Assembly (NCBI GenBank): GCA_963698255.1
Contig: CAVOQD010000004.1
Span: 197,959-261,958, forward strand
Direction of reading: 5' to 3'
Length of the DNA stretch: 64,000 nucleotides
From: JAWKOK01 sp963698255
GTDB taxonomy: Bacteria > Chloroflexota > Anaerolineae > Caldilineales > Caldilineaceae
The translations under genes were made by a program, and so were the position numbers. The notes beneath the pieces are model-generated. The model was not told the origin of the DNA. It did no database searches and was given only the letters and a program-made list of their open reading frames with translations. Below, piece by piece: positions 1-10,733 of this stretch (within the stretch, counting starts at the first letter, position 1; each line of letters starts with the position of its first letter).

Positions 1-10
1 TGGACTGCCC

Positions 11-766
11 ATGAACGTATTGAGAGCGTGGACCGATCTTGTGCTTGCCTGGATACTGATCTGGGTTGCACGCCTGGTTTTGGTTGTAGCGCTGCGGATC
101 TCTGTCGTCGGCAGCGAAAATGCACCCACAAAAGGGCCGGTGATCATCACCGCCAATCACTTCAGTTGGTTTGATGCGCCGCTTCTGACGATCTTTTTGC
201 CCTACAGGCCGTCATTCCTGGTCGCCAGCGAATCGCAACGCTTCTGGTTTGTGCGCCTCTATATGCACGTATTCCAAGGCATTCCCATCTGGCGCGGGCA
301 GGTCGATCGTACTGCCATAACAATGGCGCTCCATCGACTGAACGAAGGCGAGACCATCGGCATCTTTCCCGAGGGCGGCATCGACCCCCGCTTCCGGATG
401 CAACGGGAACGCGGTGAAGTGGTCTCCAGCACCTACGGACACACCTCACGCAGCGACGGCCAGCTCACCCATCCGGAGCCTGGCACGGCCTATCTGGCCA
501 TCAGAAGCAGCGCCACAATTTTGCCTGTCGGATTGATCGGGACGGAGCGCATTCTCGGCAACATGCTACGGTTGCGCCGCACCAACGTCACGGTTCGGAT
601 CGGCGAGGCGTTCGGGCCCCTCAAGATTGAACCGTCATTGGGCCGGTTAGAGCGGCGTAGGCGAATGGATCTGATGTCCGAGGAGATCATGTTGCGGATT
701 GCCGAACTGTTTCCGCCGGAGAATCGTGGCCCCTATCGAACCGTGGATGGTTCGATTTTGGTCTAG
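11..766 (+). CDS. 1-acylglycerol-3-phosphate acyltransferase family protein (PlsC-like)
   Basis: Predicted membrane-bound acyltransferase that moves an acyl chain onto lysophosphatidate or a related lipid. The N-terminus (about residues 8-32) is a hydrophobic anchor. The acyltransferase block I motif NHFSWFD lies at residues 49-55, giving the catalytic H50-x4-D55 pair, and block III FPEGG is at 119-123. The length of 251 aa is normal for the family. The ATG at 11 is the first in frame, but the frame is open to the window edge, so the true start could lie upstream. It converges on the minus-strand gene ending at 995, with a strong two-way terminator between them. The exact lipid substrate cannot be told from sequence. 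Confidence 0.85.
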   Translation: MNVLRAWTDLVLAWILIWVARLVLVVALRISVVGSENAPTKGPVIITANHFSWFDAPLLTIFLPYRPSFLVASESQRFWFVRLYMHVFQGIPIWRGQVDRTAITMALHRLNEGETIGIFPEGGIDPRFRMQRERGEVVSSTYGHTSRSDGQLTHPEPGTAYLAIRSSATILPVGLIGTERILGNMLRLRRTNVTVRIGEAFGPLKIEPSLGRLERRRRMDLMSEEIMLRIAELFPPENRGPYRTVDGSILV

Positions 767-796
767 CGACAAAAATGGTCTAGGTCCAATAAAAAA

Positions 797-830
797 CAAG
801 AGACCAGCGTTTGTGGGCGCTGGTCTCTTG
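797..830. terminator. Bidirectional rho-independent terminator
   Basis: A perfect 13 bp stem (797-809 with 818-830) and 8 nt loop sit between the convergent genes ending at 766 and 995. On the minus strand the stem is followed directly by six T (complement of 791-796). On the plus strand it is followed by CATTTT. It can therefore stop transcription from both sides. Confidence 0.85.
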
Positions 831-994
831 CATTTTAACAGCCCTCACACCGACTTTCGTCGATGTGTCCCCCGATAAGGCTGCCTCCAAGAGTATAGCA
901 TGGTTTCTTTTGTTGGTCAAGTCCTGAAATCGGGCCAAAAACCTACGAATATCTTTGTCGCATCAGGCAATCCATTCAACCTGCTTGAGGCCGA

Positions 995-3783
995 TTATTT
1001 GCCGACGTCGTATGCCGTGACCGTTCCGCTAAATTCGTTTGCGACGATGAGGAGCGAACGCCCGGTTGGACTCTCTTCAGACGGTACAAAGGCGAACCCT
1101 TCGGGAGCCAGGTCTCCGGCTATTTCAGATGGGGCTGTGAAATCACGGCGGTTGAGGTAGTTGACGAAGCGGGGCGCTTTCGGATTGCTGATGTCGTAGA
1201 CCAGGATACCGCCGACCCGCTCTAAACCGATGAAGGCATAGGGGACGCCGTCGATCTCACCGATGGCTACTGCTTCCGGTTCCGCCCCCTTGTCGTCGCT
1301 ACGACCGTCCAGTGTGTTGTTTTCGCCGCTGGCATTGAAGCCTTCGGGGATCATCGCTGCTGTGATCTGCGCGATCTGGTTGCCGCTGTCGTAGACCAGA
1401 TTGCCGGCTGCATCCCAGATGGAGAACGATCGACCGCCGTAGGCAAAGATTTCGTCGATCAGGCCGTCACCGTTGCTGTCGCCATTGACCGTCGTCGTCT
1501 TGAGACGGCCCAGGTTCTCCGGCTGCTGTAGTTCGACGGCGTTGGGGAAAACCGCAAGGTCAAGTACAAGATCCTCGACGCGTGTTTCTTCACTGAATCC
1601 GTCATAGTCGCGGGCATCGCCTTCGTTGGCCGTCACCAGGTAGACTTCTCCATCGACTTCGTAGGCAGCAATTGCATCCGGTTGGTACATGCCAAGTACC
1701 GGCCACGGCACGGATGTTTATGGCGTCATCCTTGTCGCTGGCATCGAGCCCGTTGCCGGCCAGAGAAATCAGATCCGAAGACGACCGGGGTCGGGTTTGG
1801 ATTCTCTTCCAGCAGGCCGGTGGCCGGGTCGAATGTGCCCAGCAAACCGAAGTCGTTGTCATTGAGCACAGCCAGCGTCTGTTCGTCGACAAGTGCGAGT
1901 CCTTCCGGCTTATCGCCCTGTGTGTAACCCAGCGCGCCCAGATCGACAAACAATTTTTTGGAAACGGGCCGAATGCCGGCCCGCGCCAGCCCCAGATCGC
2001 TCTGCAACTCCAGGCCGACGGGCAAATCCAGGTCATGGATGTTGGTGGCGCCGGTCAAGTCGATTCGATAGATGTACTTCTTGGCCTCTGGCCCGACGGC
2101 CGAATCCCGCTCGATGACAAGCATCGTCCCATCGGGCAACGCAATCGCGTCACCGATCTTGTCCACGCCATCTCCGTCGATCTCGTAGAGAAATTGGCCG
2201 ACGGTCTCGCCGGCAACGGTGTCAAATTCAATGATACGGTTGTACCGCGCCGCCTTTGAATTAGCGTCGTTGGCTACGTCCGGGTTGTCGATGGGGCTTT
2301 GGATGAAGGCATAGAGCATGTCACCGATGAGGGCCACGGCCTCGAAACCGCGGTTGGCTCGGCGTTGGCCGAGCACCGCCGGCAACGCTTCCACGCCGAC
2401 TTCGATACCCGCCTCTCCGTCGTTTGAGCCTTCAGGCACGAAGCGATCGATGAGGACGCCCGCCTCGTCGAAATGGTAGATGGCCGGGCGGTACTCATCC
2501 ACCATCCAGTAGCTGCCGTCGGCAGCGCGCACGATGCCTTCCATGTCAGCCCCGTAGGGGTCCAACCCCAGTTCATTGCCGAAGAGGTCAACCGGTTCCT
2601 CGTCGGCGAAGGCCATGCCCTGCTCGCCGGACAGGTTGGGCAGCCCGGTGATGGGTGTGCCGTCGACGCGGGTCAGGTTGGTCTGATCGCCCAGGATAAT
2701 CTCGCCGCTCTCAGGGTTGTACTCGAAGCGCACCCATTGGGCCTGATAGTCGGGCAGCGGAAAGGGGCGTTCGTTGATGCCGTCGTCGTCCACATCCAGC
2801 GGTTCGGCATTGGGGCCGCGGTCCGGATGGGTGATGAACTGCAGGTTGCCGGTCGCCTCGTCGATTCCTTCGAAATGAAGGCCGGAGAAACCGCCAAGGG
2901 CCAGTTCTTGACCGGCCTCCGTTACGCCCAGCAGCGGAAGATCGGTGAACTCAACCATCTCGATTGAAGCCTTGGGCGCATTGTGGTCCTTGAAACCCAG
3001 CGCTACGATCTCTGTCATCTCGCCTGCGTTCAGGTCGACGATGGCCAGGGCGTTGTTTTCCTGCAACGTCACCCACGCCGTGCTCGAATCGGGCGAGACT
3101 GCGATGTACTCCGGTTCCAGATCCTGGGCGACGGTCGCTTCCGGGCCGTAGATGCGGATGGCCGGATCCAGTTCGGCATCGTTGAAGTCAGTAAAACCGG
3201 CCGTGATGACATCTTTCTGCGTAACGTTTTCCACGCCGCCGGAGATATCAACGATGGTGATCGATCCTTCGGGATCGACGCTGTAGTCGGCACTGGGCTC
3301 ACCTTCATTGGCCGTCAGCACTTTGGTCCCATCCGGCGTGAACGTGATCATATCCGGCAACGCTCCGGCTTCGACACTGGCCAGGAAGCCGCCGTCGGTA
3401 TCGAAGAAGACGACGCTGCCGTTGGCCTGCTTGTCCTCGGCCTCTACGGCCGCCGCCACGATGCCGTCGGCAATGTCAACACTGTTTGCGCCGCCACCGT
3501 ACACAGTCACATCGATCTGATCGATCAGCGATGGCGTTGTCGGATCGCTGAAGTCCAGAATGTCGATGGTCTTGGCGCCGCCGTTGACCACGAAGGCGCG
3601 CAACGTTTCGGGATCATAGGCGACGATCTCCGCTGCCTCTGCATCGTAGAGACCCGTCTCGTACGTGCCGAGAGTTGTCAAAGATATTGCAGGAACGTCC
3701 TGCGCCTGCGCTGTCGGACCAACGCCAATGACCGATAGAACGGCGAACAATGCGGCTAGTATAAACCGTGATGGATTCTGCAT
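995..3783 (-). CDS. Secreted choice-of-anchor I / esterase-like phytase domain protein (two frameshifts)
   Basis: Large exported protein of about 925 aa. The start at 3783 is preceded by GGGAGA and begins a signal peptide (MQNPSRFILAALF) with likely cleavage after AQA at residue 27. The N-terminal part has repeated beta-propeller-like blades and the choice-of-anchor signature LTANEGEPSADY. The middle holds an inserted esterase-like phytase segment (EGIVRAADGSYWMVDEYRP). The C-terminal part returns to the first fold (QPDAIAAYEVDGEVYLVTANEGD, AFIGLERVGG). The frame changes twice, near 1770 and near 1710. The intervening segment GLDASDKDDAINIR is in a third frame, and all three pieces join into one typical family sequence. 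This is probably a sequence error rather than decay. The likely role is an extracellular phosphoesterase or phosphate-scavenging protein, inferred from family only. Confidence 0.8.
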
Positions 3784-4152
3784 AGAACGATCTCCCTGTG
3801 TGCTTTCGCGTGAAAACTGATGCAGGCCTCGACAGATAGATTGTCGATGCCTGCGATGTTGACCCCCGTGACAAATCTGGACTTGAGACAACCGTCTGCT
3901 ATCATGGCTGCTTCGGTTTAACCGTCCATATGCGTTCAGTTAATGAGCATTTAACGAACCGCGAAAAGACTGGGGAAACTTGTTGCTTCGAATTGGGCAT
4001 AACAGAAGATTAATCAACTGTTTACGTGGCTCCCCCTCTTCGTTAATCGTTGTGATGTATTCTTGATACATCAGGTCAGGCGGAGTCTCTAGCCGTGGAA
4101 GGTCCTGTTCTTGTGGCTAGTGAGCGCCACACCACCGGAGAAAACGACAAGA
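3784..4152. other. Divergent intergenic region with a dyad
   Basis: This gap lies between the divergent genes starting at 3783 (-) and 4153 (+) and must hold both promoters. An 8 bp inverted repeat, TGATGTAT (4053-4060) and ATACATCA (4066-4073), with a 5 bp spacer is an operator-sized dyad about 80 bp upstream of the plus-strand start. I see no gene here. Confidence 0.4.
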
Positions 4153-4737
4153 ATGCGAACAATTCTGTTCCTTTGCACCGGAAACTACTACCGCAGTCGA
4201 TTTGCCGAACACTACTTCAACCATCTCGCGAGGCAGGTGAGTCTACCGTGGCTTGCGATCTCTCGTGGCCTGGCGACAGAACGCGGCGTAAACAATGTGG
4301 GGCCCATCTCGCCCTTTACCCGTCAGGCGCTCGACCGTCTCGACGTCCGGATACCGTCCCAATGGCGCTTTCCACGCCAATTAGATGAATATGATTTGTT
4401 GATCGCTGATTTGGTCATTGCTGTCAAGGAAACGGAGCATAGGCCGCTCATGCAGGAGCGTTTTTCCGGTTGGGAGCGGAACATCGCCTACTGGCGAATC
4501 CATGACCTTGACTACGCATCCGCCGAGGAGTCTCTGCCGCTATTGCAGGCTCGTGTAGACCAGCTCTTCAACAAGCTTGTCATGATGGTTCATCTATCGA
4601 CGATGGGGACTGGCCAAATATCCAGCTCCATTGCCGAAACCGATGTCGGATCAGGCGAATACCGTACATCTGTCATTGAGCCTGATGACGATTTCAGTTC
4701 AGAAGGGGCGCCGGCGGCGTGTGCGCCGGGTGGATGA
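4153..4737 (+). CDS. Low-molecular-weight protein tyrosine phosphatase-like protein
   Basis: Soluble protein of 194 aa starting MRTILFLCTGN. The ATG at 4153 follows GGAG at 4138-4141. The phosphate-binding loop CTGNYYRS (C8 to R14) matches the CX5R(S) signature of LMW-PTP and arsenate reductase proteins, and the Asp in HDLDY near residue 120 could be the general acid. The body is longer than the usual 150 aa, and the last 45 residues are polar and without recognisable family features. It stands alone, followed by a clear terminator at 4897-4924. The substrate (phosphotyrosine, low-molecular phosphoester or arsenate) is not predictable. Confidence 0.7.
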   Translation: MRTILFLCTGNYYRSRFAEHYFNHLARQVSLPWLAISRGLATERGVNNVGPISPFTRQALDRLDVRIPSQWRFPRQLDEYDLLIADLVIAVKETEHRPLMQERFSGWERNIAYWRIHDLDYASAEESLPLLQARVDQLFNKLVMMVHLSTMGTGQISSSIAETDVGSGEYRTSVIEPDDDFSSEGAPAACAPGG

Positions 4738-4896
4738 AGTGCGACCACACGGCGAGGTGTGATTGAAAATTCCGATCCGGCGGCTGAGCCATGCATGACA
4801 AGCATGCATGGGGATTGGCCACCTGGCATCGTTGCAATAGATTGTGTAGACGAAGCACCCGGCATGAGAAGATTGCCGGGTTGCGTCTATCACAAA

Positions 4897-4924
4897 GGGC
4901 AGCGCCAAAGGCGCTGCCCTTTTT
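4897..4924 (+). terminator. Rho-independent terminator
   Basis: Perfect 10 bp GC-rich stem GGGCAGCGCC (4897-4906) and GGCGCTGCCC (4910-4919) with an AAA loop and five T after it (4920-4924). It ends transcription of the gene at 4153-4737. It could also serve the minus-strand gene ending at 4947, though the T run on that side is short. Confidence 0.85.
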
Positions 4925-4946
4925 CACGGATACCAAGTTAGAGGCG

Positions 4947-6217
4947 CTAGCTCCAAAGTCGGTCCCACGAACGTTCGGTATCCCAGTAGTCGGTCGGCTG
5001 ATCGAAGTAGATGGGATCGGCCGGGTTGAGTCGCTCGCGGATGCAGATCCTCGTTGACATCGTCGAAGCCCAGACCCGGTCCCTCCGGCACCTGGATGAA
5101 GCCGTCCTGGATAAGGGGCGTGGGCAGCCCTGTGACCATCTCACTCCACTGCGGGTCGTCGACCGAGTGGTTCTCCAGCACCAGGAAGTTCTCGGTGGCG
5201 GCGGCGCAATGGACATTGGCCAGCGCACAGATGGGCGTGGCCGCCATATGCATGGCCATGGCAATGCCGTGCTCCTGGGCCAGATCGCCGATCTTCTTGG
5301 TCTCCAGAATGCCGCCGGAACTGGCCAGGTCGGGGTGGATGACGCTGACGGCTCCGGCCTCGAACAGGGGCAAGAAGCCTTCCTTGAGATAGATGTCCTC
5401 GCCGGTGCAGGTCGGCGTTAGTCAGCGCGTCGGTCAGCCGTTTCCACTGGTCGGTCAACTGCCAGGGGATCATGTCCTCCAGCCAGGCCAGCGTGAAGGG
5501 ATCCAGCGCCTGGCCCAGGCGGATGCTGGCCTCGACGCCGATGTGGCCGAAATGGTCGACGGCCAGCGGGATCTCATAGCCGATCACATCGCGCACGTCA
5601 GAGACATACTGGGCGAGCGTGTCGATGCCCTTGGGCGTGATCTGGGTGCCGGTGAACGGGTGCATGATCTCGCGTGACTGAATCATGTTGGGCGGAGCGC
5701 TCAGGGCGCCCGGCACGTCGGTCAGCAGGCCGATGCCTACGTCCATTTTGAGGAATTTGAAGCCCATCTCCATGCGCTCTTTGAGCCGCTGGCCCATCTG
5801 CGGGCCATTGGCCACGGTCGGCGTGTCGCAGTAGCAGAGCACCTCATCGCGGAACTTGCCGCCGGCCAACTGATAGGCGGGCACGCCGTAGGCCTTGCCG
5901 GCCAGGTCCATCAGCGCCATCTCGATGCCGCAGACGCCGCCGGCCTGCCGGGCATGGTGGCCGAACTGCTTGATCTTGCGGAAGATCTTGTCCACGTTGC
6001 AGGGGTTTTCGCCGATGATGCGGCTCTTGAGCAGCAGGGCAAAGGTCTTGCTGGCGCCGTCGCGCACTTCGCCGTAGCCGGAGATGCCCTGGTTGGTGTC
6101 GATGCGGATGAGGGTGCTGCGCATGGGACCGAGCACGTTGGCGATGCGCATGTCGGTGATGCGCAGGTCGGACGGTCGGGAGTTGGAATTGACATTTTGT
6201 TCGACGGACGTAGTCAT
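4947..6217 (-). CDS. Mandelate racemase/muconate lactonizing enzyme family protein (two frameshifts)
   Basis: Enolase-superfamily enzyme of about 420 aa, probably a sugar-acid dehydratase. The capping domain starts after a short polar leader (DLRITDMRIANVLGPM). The barrel shows the second-strand lysines (KFLKMDVG), metal-ligand candidates in AVDHFGH (Asp), AWLEDMIPW (Glu) and, after a frame change, GEDIY (Glu), and the late His region AMHMAATPICA. The frame changes near 5410 and near 5050. The end is ERSWDRLWS with its stop at 4947. It is divergent from a second MR family gene starting at 6427, and the 209 bp between them holds both promoters. The substrate is unknown. Confidence 0.8.
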
Positions 6218-6426
6218 GGTTTGGTTTACTCCAGTAATGGTCTATTGGATCGGTTGTGTTGTGAAGCCAATAACTGTTGGAAATCCATTGATGTTTGCAT
6301 AGACCATCTAGCAGCATACAATCTGTTTGGATTGGCGTCAATTGCCGATCCAGGATCAAGGCGCTACAATCCTTGGATTGACGAATATTGCACACCGCGC
6401 ATCAACACATCAAAAGGGAATCTATC

Positions 6427-7568
6427 GTGAAAATTACCAATATCCAGGCCTATCCGGTCTGGGGCGGCCACCGCAACTTTTTCTTCGTCGTCGTCGATAC
6501 CGACGAGGGTATTTACGGTGTCGGCGAGGCCGGACTGACCTGGCGAGAGCAGGCCGTCATCGGCGCGCTCGACCATTTTCGGCCTATGGTGATCGGACGT
6601 AGCCCGTTCGAGACCGAGGCGCTTTGGCAAGAACTCTTCCGCGGGGCCTTCTTCCCGGCGCAGCGTATCCAGACGGCGGCAATGTCTGCCATCGACATGG
6701 CGCTCTGGGATATCAAGGGCAAGGCCCTGGGGGTGCCCGTCTACGAACTGCTTGGGCGGCAAAGTGCGCGACAAGGTGGTCTGCTATCCGCACAATAGCG
6801 GCCACGCCATGGAGATCGAACCGTTGGTCGAGTCCTGCCTTGAGACCAAAGAAGACGGCTGGAAGTTCGTGCGCTGGGGGCTGCCGCAGGATGGCGTAAC
6901 CTTGGAGCCACGCCAGGCCGTACGTGCCGCCATCGCCCAGTTCCAGGCGGTTCGCGAGGCTGTGGGCGATGAGATCGAGATCTGCTTTGATGTCCACACC
7001 CGGCTCGACCTGCCCGACGCACTCTGGCTCTGCCGCGAGGTCGAGCAATTCGCCCCTTACTTCATCGAAGACCCGCTGCGCTCTGAGAACCCGGATTCGT
7101 TCAAGACGTTGCGGCCACGCACGGCTGTGCCCCTGGCGGCAGGCGAGCAGTTCAACTCGAAATGGGAGTTCCGGCAGTTGATCGAGGAGGAGTGGATCGA
7201 CTACGCACGCATCGATCTCTGCATTGCCGGCGGGCTAACCGAGGCCAAGAAGATCGCCGGCTGGTGCGAGACCCACTACATCAAGCTCGCCGTGCACAAC
7301 CCGCTCAGCCCGGTCTCATCCGCAGCCTGCCTGCACCTGAACCTCTCCTGTCCCAACTTTGGCTGTCCAGGAACAGCCGCGCAAGACCGGCACAGTGCTC
7401 ACCGATGTCATCCCGGTTCAGCCCGACTGGGAGGACGGCTACCTCCTGGCTCCAACCACGCCGGGTCTCGGCATTGAGTTTGACCGTGAGGCCGCCAAAG
7501 CCTATCCGATGCAGATGGGCAGTTCGCCTCAGTTGAGGCGGTTGGACGGATCGTTCACGAATTGGTAA
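6427..7568 (+). CDS. Mandelate racemase/muconate lactonizing enzyme family protein (two frameshifts)
   Basis: Second MR-type enzyme, about 380 aa. The start is GTG at 6427 with AGGGA nine bases upstream, giving (M)KITNIQAYPVWGG. The capping domain includes AMSAIDMALWDIKG. The barrel carries CFDVHTRLD (Asp), YFIEDPLR (Glu), LAAGEQF (Glu) and LAVHNPLSP (His), in the order expected for the superfamily. The frame changes near 6755 (an extra G in a GG before CGGC restores ELLGGKVRD) and near 7366 (an extra T restores NFGVQEQ). The C-terminus PGLGIEFD is the usual end of these dehydratases. It is divergent from the MR gene at 4947-6217, so the two may share a regulator and a substrate. Confidence 0.85.
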
Positions 7569-7626
7569 GCGAGGGGTGGGTGGCGAGGCAGCGGTTTCTC
7601 GCCACTTGCCACCACCTCTCCACCTT

Positions 7627-8412
7627 CTAATATCTCGCTTCCGGATCCAACGCGCCTAACCCACCATCCACATAGATCGTCGTTCCGCTGATGAAACGGT
7701 TCGCGCCACTGAGCAGGTGAACGATCGTCGAAGCAATGTCCTCAACGCGGGCACCGCGGTTCAGTGGATAGGTTCCGGTGAAGTGGTTGCGTACGGCTTC
7801 CGGATCATCGTGGGACGCGAAGAAAGCATCCGCTGCGGCTGTCATCGTCATGCCGGGCGCAATGGCGACGGACTGGATGTTGTCGCGCGCCCACTCGATG
7901 GCGATGGATTTGGTGAGCGCGATCATCATGGATTTTGAGACATTGTAGGGGAAGGTGCCGGGGATGGTATGGCGCGCGTGAATCGAAGACATGTTGACGA
8001 TCATGCCGCCGCCGGCCGCTTTCAGCGCTGGGTACGCCACCTGAGCCAATGCCCAAGCCGAGTAGAAATTGACCGAAAAACAGGCTTCGATCTCCTGACG
8101 GGTTGCGCCAGCCACACCGTGCCAAAAGTTGGCGCCGGCGTTGTTGACCAGACCGTCCAATCCACCGAGGAAATCGATGGCGTCACGACCGAACTGTCGG
8201 GCCGCCTGCTCATCGCTCAGGTCCAGGGCACGAAAAAAATATCGCCGTCCGGTCGCTTCGATGGCGGCGATTGTCTCGTCTGCACCTTCATCGTTGTGTC
8301 CACAGAAGGCCACATCAGCGCCGCGAGTTGCGGCCAGCATAGCCGTGCCCTGGCCAATGCCGGAGGTGCCGCCGGTTACGATTATTCGCTTCTTGTTCAG
8401 TTCATGCGCCAT
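7627..8412 (-). CDS. SDR family oxidoreductase
   Basis: Short-chain dehydrogenase/reductase of 261 aa, cytosolic and NAD(P)-dependent. The cofactor-binding motif TGGTSGIGQG is at residues 14-23, followed by NNAG and the catalytic Tyr/Lys pair in YNVSKS. The C-terminal FISGTTIYVDGG is typical of classical SDRs. I chose the start MAHELNKKR at 8412 because homologous SDRs begin just ahead of the glycine motif. An in-frame ATG at 8463 would add 17 residues. It lies between the MR genes and the peptide ABC operon, which suggests oxidation of a sugar or sugar acid, but the substrate is not readable. Confidence 0.88.
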   Translation of the reverse strand: MAHELNKKRIIVTGGTSGIGQGTAMLAATRGADVAFCGHNDEGADETIAAIEATGRRYFFRALDLSDEQAARQFGRDAIDFLGGLDGLVNNAGANFWHGVAGATRQEIEACFSVNFYSAWALAQVAYPALKAAGGGMIVNMSSIHARHTIPGTFPYNVSKSMMIALTKSIAIEWARDNIQSVAIAPGMTMTAAADAFFASHDDPEAVRNHFTGTYPLNRGARVEDIASTIVHLLSGANRFISGTTIYVDGGLGALDPEARY

Positions 8413-8493
8413 GTCTAGATCCACTGGTTGTTCGATTGCAGACGTATTATGGAGGCAGTTCATGGCGGCCCTGGATTGGCGTACGGGATCAGT

Positions 8494-8523
8494 AAGATCC
8501 GCTCGTACCTACGAGCGGATCTT
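8494..8523. promoter_or_regulatory. 14 bp near-perfect palindrome upstream of the SDR gene
   Basis: AAGATCCGCTCGTA and its exact reverse complement are separated by only two bases. The spacer is too short for a normal terminator loop and there is no T run. It fits an operator for a dimeric regulator of the SDR gene. A cruciform or end of the ABC operon (last gene ends at 8659) is the alternative. Confidence 0.4.
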
Positions 8524-8658
8524 AGAAGTCCCTCCAGTGCGTTGACCGCCCTTCTTACGGGAAGTAACGGCGCCGAATGAGTCTTGTTACTTGATAGTTG
8601 TCACCACATTGGATTTCAGGGTGCTGCCAGACAGCCACAAACAAGGTCACCGGTGTGG

Positions 8659-9693
8659 CTATCTTTCGTTAGCCATCGCCAGTTCCCCACGAGCGGCGGT
8701 ACTCGCCAGCAGGTCTTCGATCTCGTCCTCGGCCAATACGGGCTTATCCTCGTAAAGGAAGCAGGCGGCCACACGGTCTTCATTGGCCTTGAAGAGAGGC
8801 GGCCGTTTGGTGCTGCATACATCCATGACCTTGGGACAGCGCGGCGCAAACTTACAGCCGACGCCGATTTGTGCCGATTCTCCGTCAACTGCAATGATCT
8901 CCTGTTGTCCCCAGGTGAGATTGAGGTCCGGCCAGGGAATCGAATCGATCAGTAGCTGCGTGTAGGGGTGCTGCGGATCGGTGATCACACGATCAACATT
9001 GCCTGCTTCCATGATCGAACCCTTGTAGAGAACGATGATGGTGTCACTGACATGATAGGCCGTGGTCAGATCATGGGTGATGTAGAGGATTGGGATTCCG
9101 TACTCATCTCTGAGCGTACGGAGGCTTTCAAGAATCGTCGCACGCAGCGATGCATCCACCATAGACACTGGTTCGTCGGCGATCAGGATTTTCGGCCGCA
9201 GCATCAGCGCTCGCGCCACCACCAGACGTTGCCGCTGTCCGCCGCTCAATTGGTGAGGGAAGCGACCCAGAATCTCTCTAGGGCGAAGCCCAACGCTTTC
9301 CAGCGCGTTCTGGATCAATTCGTTCTTCTCTGCTTCGGAACCTGCTAGCTTGAAATTGTCGATGGCGACTTCGAAGATATGGTCGACTTTGTAGAAGGGG
9401 TTGTAGGTGGCAAAAGGATCCTGGAAAACCGCCTGCACTTCCTTGCGGAATTGGACCTGTTCATCTTTTGAGAGCTTGGTAACCAGCTTCTCCCGGTAGT
9501 AGACGTCGCCTTGACTAGGCTGCATAAACCCCAACGTGATCAAGCCTAGCGTTGTCTTGCCGCTGCCGCTTTCGCCGGCAACGGCGATAATGGCTGGGCG
9601 GTCACCATCGATACTGAGCGTGATGTCGTCCAGCGCCACGGTTCCGCCTGAAAACTCTTTGGTTACATTGCGTAGTTCGAGAAGTTTCGACAT
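8659..9693 (-). CDS. dppF: Oligopeptide/dipeptide ABC transporter ATPase (DppF type)
   Basis: Cytoplasmic ATPase of 344 aa that powers peptide or related solute import. It has Walker A GESGSGKTT, the ABC signature LSGGQRQR, Walker B ILIADEP and a C-terminal oligopeptide-type Cys cluster CKFAPRCPKVMDVC. The start MSKLLELRNVTKEF at 9693 overlaps the coding end of the previous gene (stop at 9728) by spacing of only 34 bp, as in one operon. It is the last gene of a five-gene unit running from 14682 down. No frameshift is seen. Confidence 0.9.
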   Translation of the reverse strand: MSKLLELRNVTKEFSGGTVALDDITLSIDGDRPAIIAVAGESGSGKTTLGLITLGFMQPSQGDVYYREKLVTKLSKDEQVQFRKEVQAVFQDPFATYNPFYKVDHIFEVAIDNFKLAGSEAEKNELIQNALESVGLRPREILGRFPHQLSGGQRQRLVVARALMLRPKILIADEPVSMVDASLRATILESLRTLRDEYGIPILYITHDLTTAYHVSDTIIVLYKGSIMEAGNVDRVITDPQHPYTQLLIDSIPWPDLNLTWGQQEIIAVDGESAQIGVGCKFAPRCPKVMDVCSTKRPPLFKANEDRVAACFLYEDKPVLAEDEIEDLLASTAARGELAMANER

Positions 9694-9727
9694 CGAATCT
9701 GATTCCAGTTCTGATAACAGCGCGCCG

Positions 9728-10733
9728 TTACGCGCTTTGTGTTGGGTCAACCGCTACCTGCTGCGTACCATGATCTTCGTAGAGCAAACAGGCGACCCAC
9801 CGATCTTCACCATGTGGCAAAAGGGTCGGCTCAATTTCGCTGCACGAAGGCATGGCTTTGCTGCAACGGGTGTGAAAGACACAGCCCGACGGCAGATCGA
9901 GCAATGACGGTGTGATGCCGGAGAGGCCGTGGAACTGCCCCTTGTTTTCCAGGACCGGCAGGCTGTCGATCAGGGCCTGGGAATAGGGATGGAGGGCGTC
10001 GGTGAAGATATCCTCGACTAGGCCTAACTCCATGAGACGTCCGGCATACATGACTGCGATCCGGCTGACAAACTGGCACATGAGGCCCATATCGTGGCCA
10101 ATCAAGATGACCGCGCTGCCCATCTCTTCCTGGATCTTTCCGATGGTCTGCATGACCTGTCGTTGGGTCACAACATCCAGCGCACTGGTCGGCTCATCGG
10201 CGATGATGACCTTGGGCGACATGACGATGCTGATAGCGATGCAGACACGCTGTTTCATGCCGCCGCTCAACTCGTGTGGATACATTTGAGCCACTTTGGG
10301 ATCAAGATCGACGGCTTGCAGCGCCTTGGCTACCAGCGCCTTTTTTTCCTTCTTCGAGCCTTTCATGTCATGGTCGTTCATCAGGTCGAGCAGTTGGTCT
10401 TCCACGCGCATGACCGGATTGAGTGAGTTCATCGCGCCTTGGGGGATCATGCTGATGCTGCTGCCACGCATCTGGCGCATCTCGTCATCGTCTAGCGAAA
10501 GAAGGTCTACATCGTCCAACATGACGCTTCCGCCAAAGACACGTCCGGGCGGCTTGATCATGCCGGAGAATACCGAGGACGGTTGTCGACTTGCCGGAAC
10601 CCGACTCGCCAACCAGCCCCAGCCGTTCGCCTGGTCTCAATTCGAAATTGATGGCGTTAGCGGCGCGAACGACGCCTGCATCAGTGAAATACTCGACGGT
10701 GAGGTCGTTGACACGCAACACGGCGTCGGTCAT
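9728..10733 (-). CDS. dppD: Oligopeptide/dipeptide ABC transporter ATPase (DppD type, one frameshift)
   Basis: Partner ATPase of the importer, about 335 aa. The N-terminal frame holds the Walker A motif GESGSGKSTT. The frame changes near 10572, and the rest carries the Q-loop SMIPQGAMNSLNP, the signature LSGGMKQRV, Walker B VIIADEPTSALD and the Cys cluster CVFHTRCSKAMPSC. Its ATG overlaps the stop of the upstream permease in the ATGA arrangement (10730-10733), indicating translational coupling. One extra base explains the break, so the gene is probably functional. Confidence 0.87.

Noticed and set aside
2983..3738. 251-codon plus-strand open frame opposite the choice-of-anchor gene
   Set aside because: It is antisense to a protein with a signal peptide and clear family motifs, has no ribosome site and no recognisable product.
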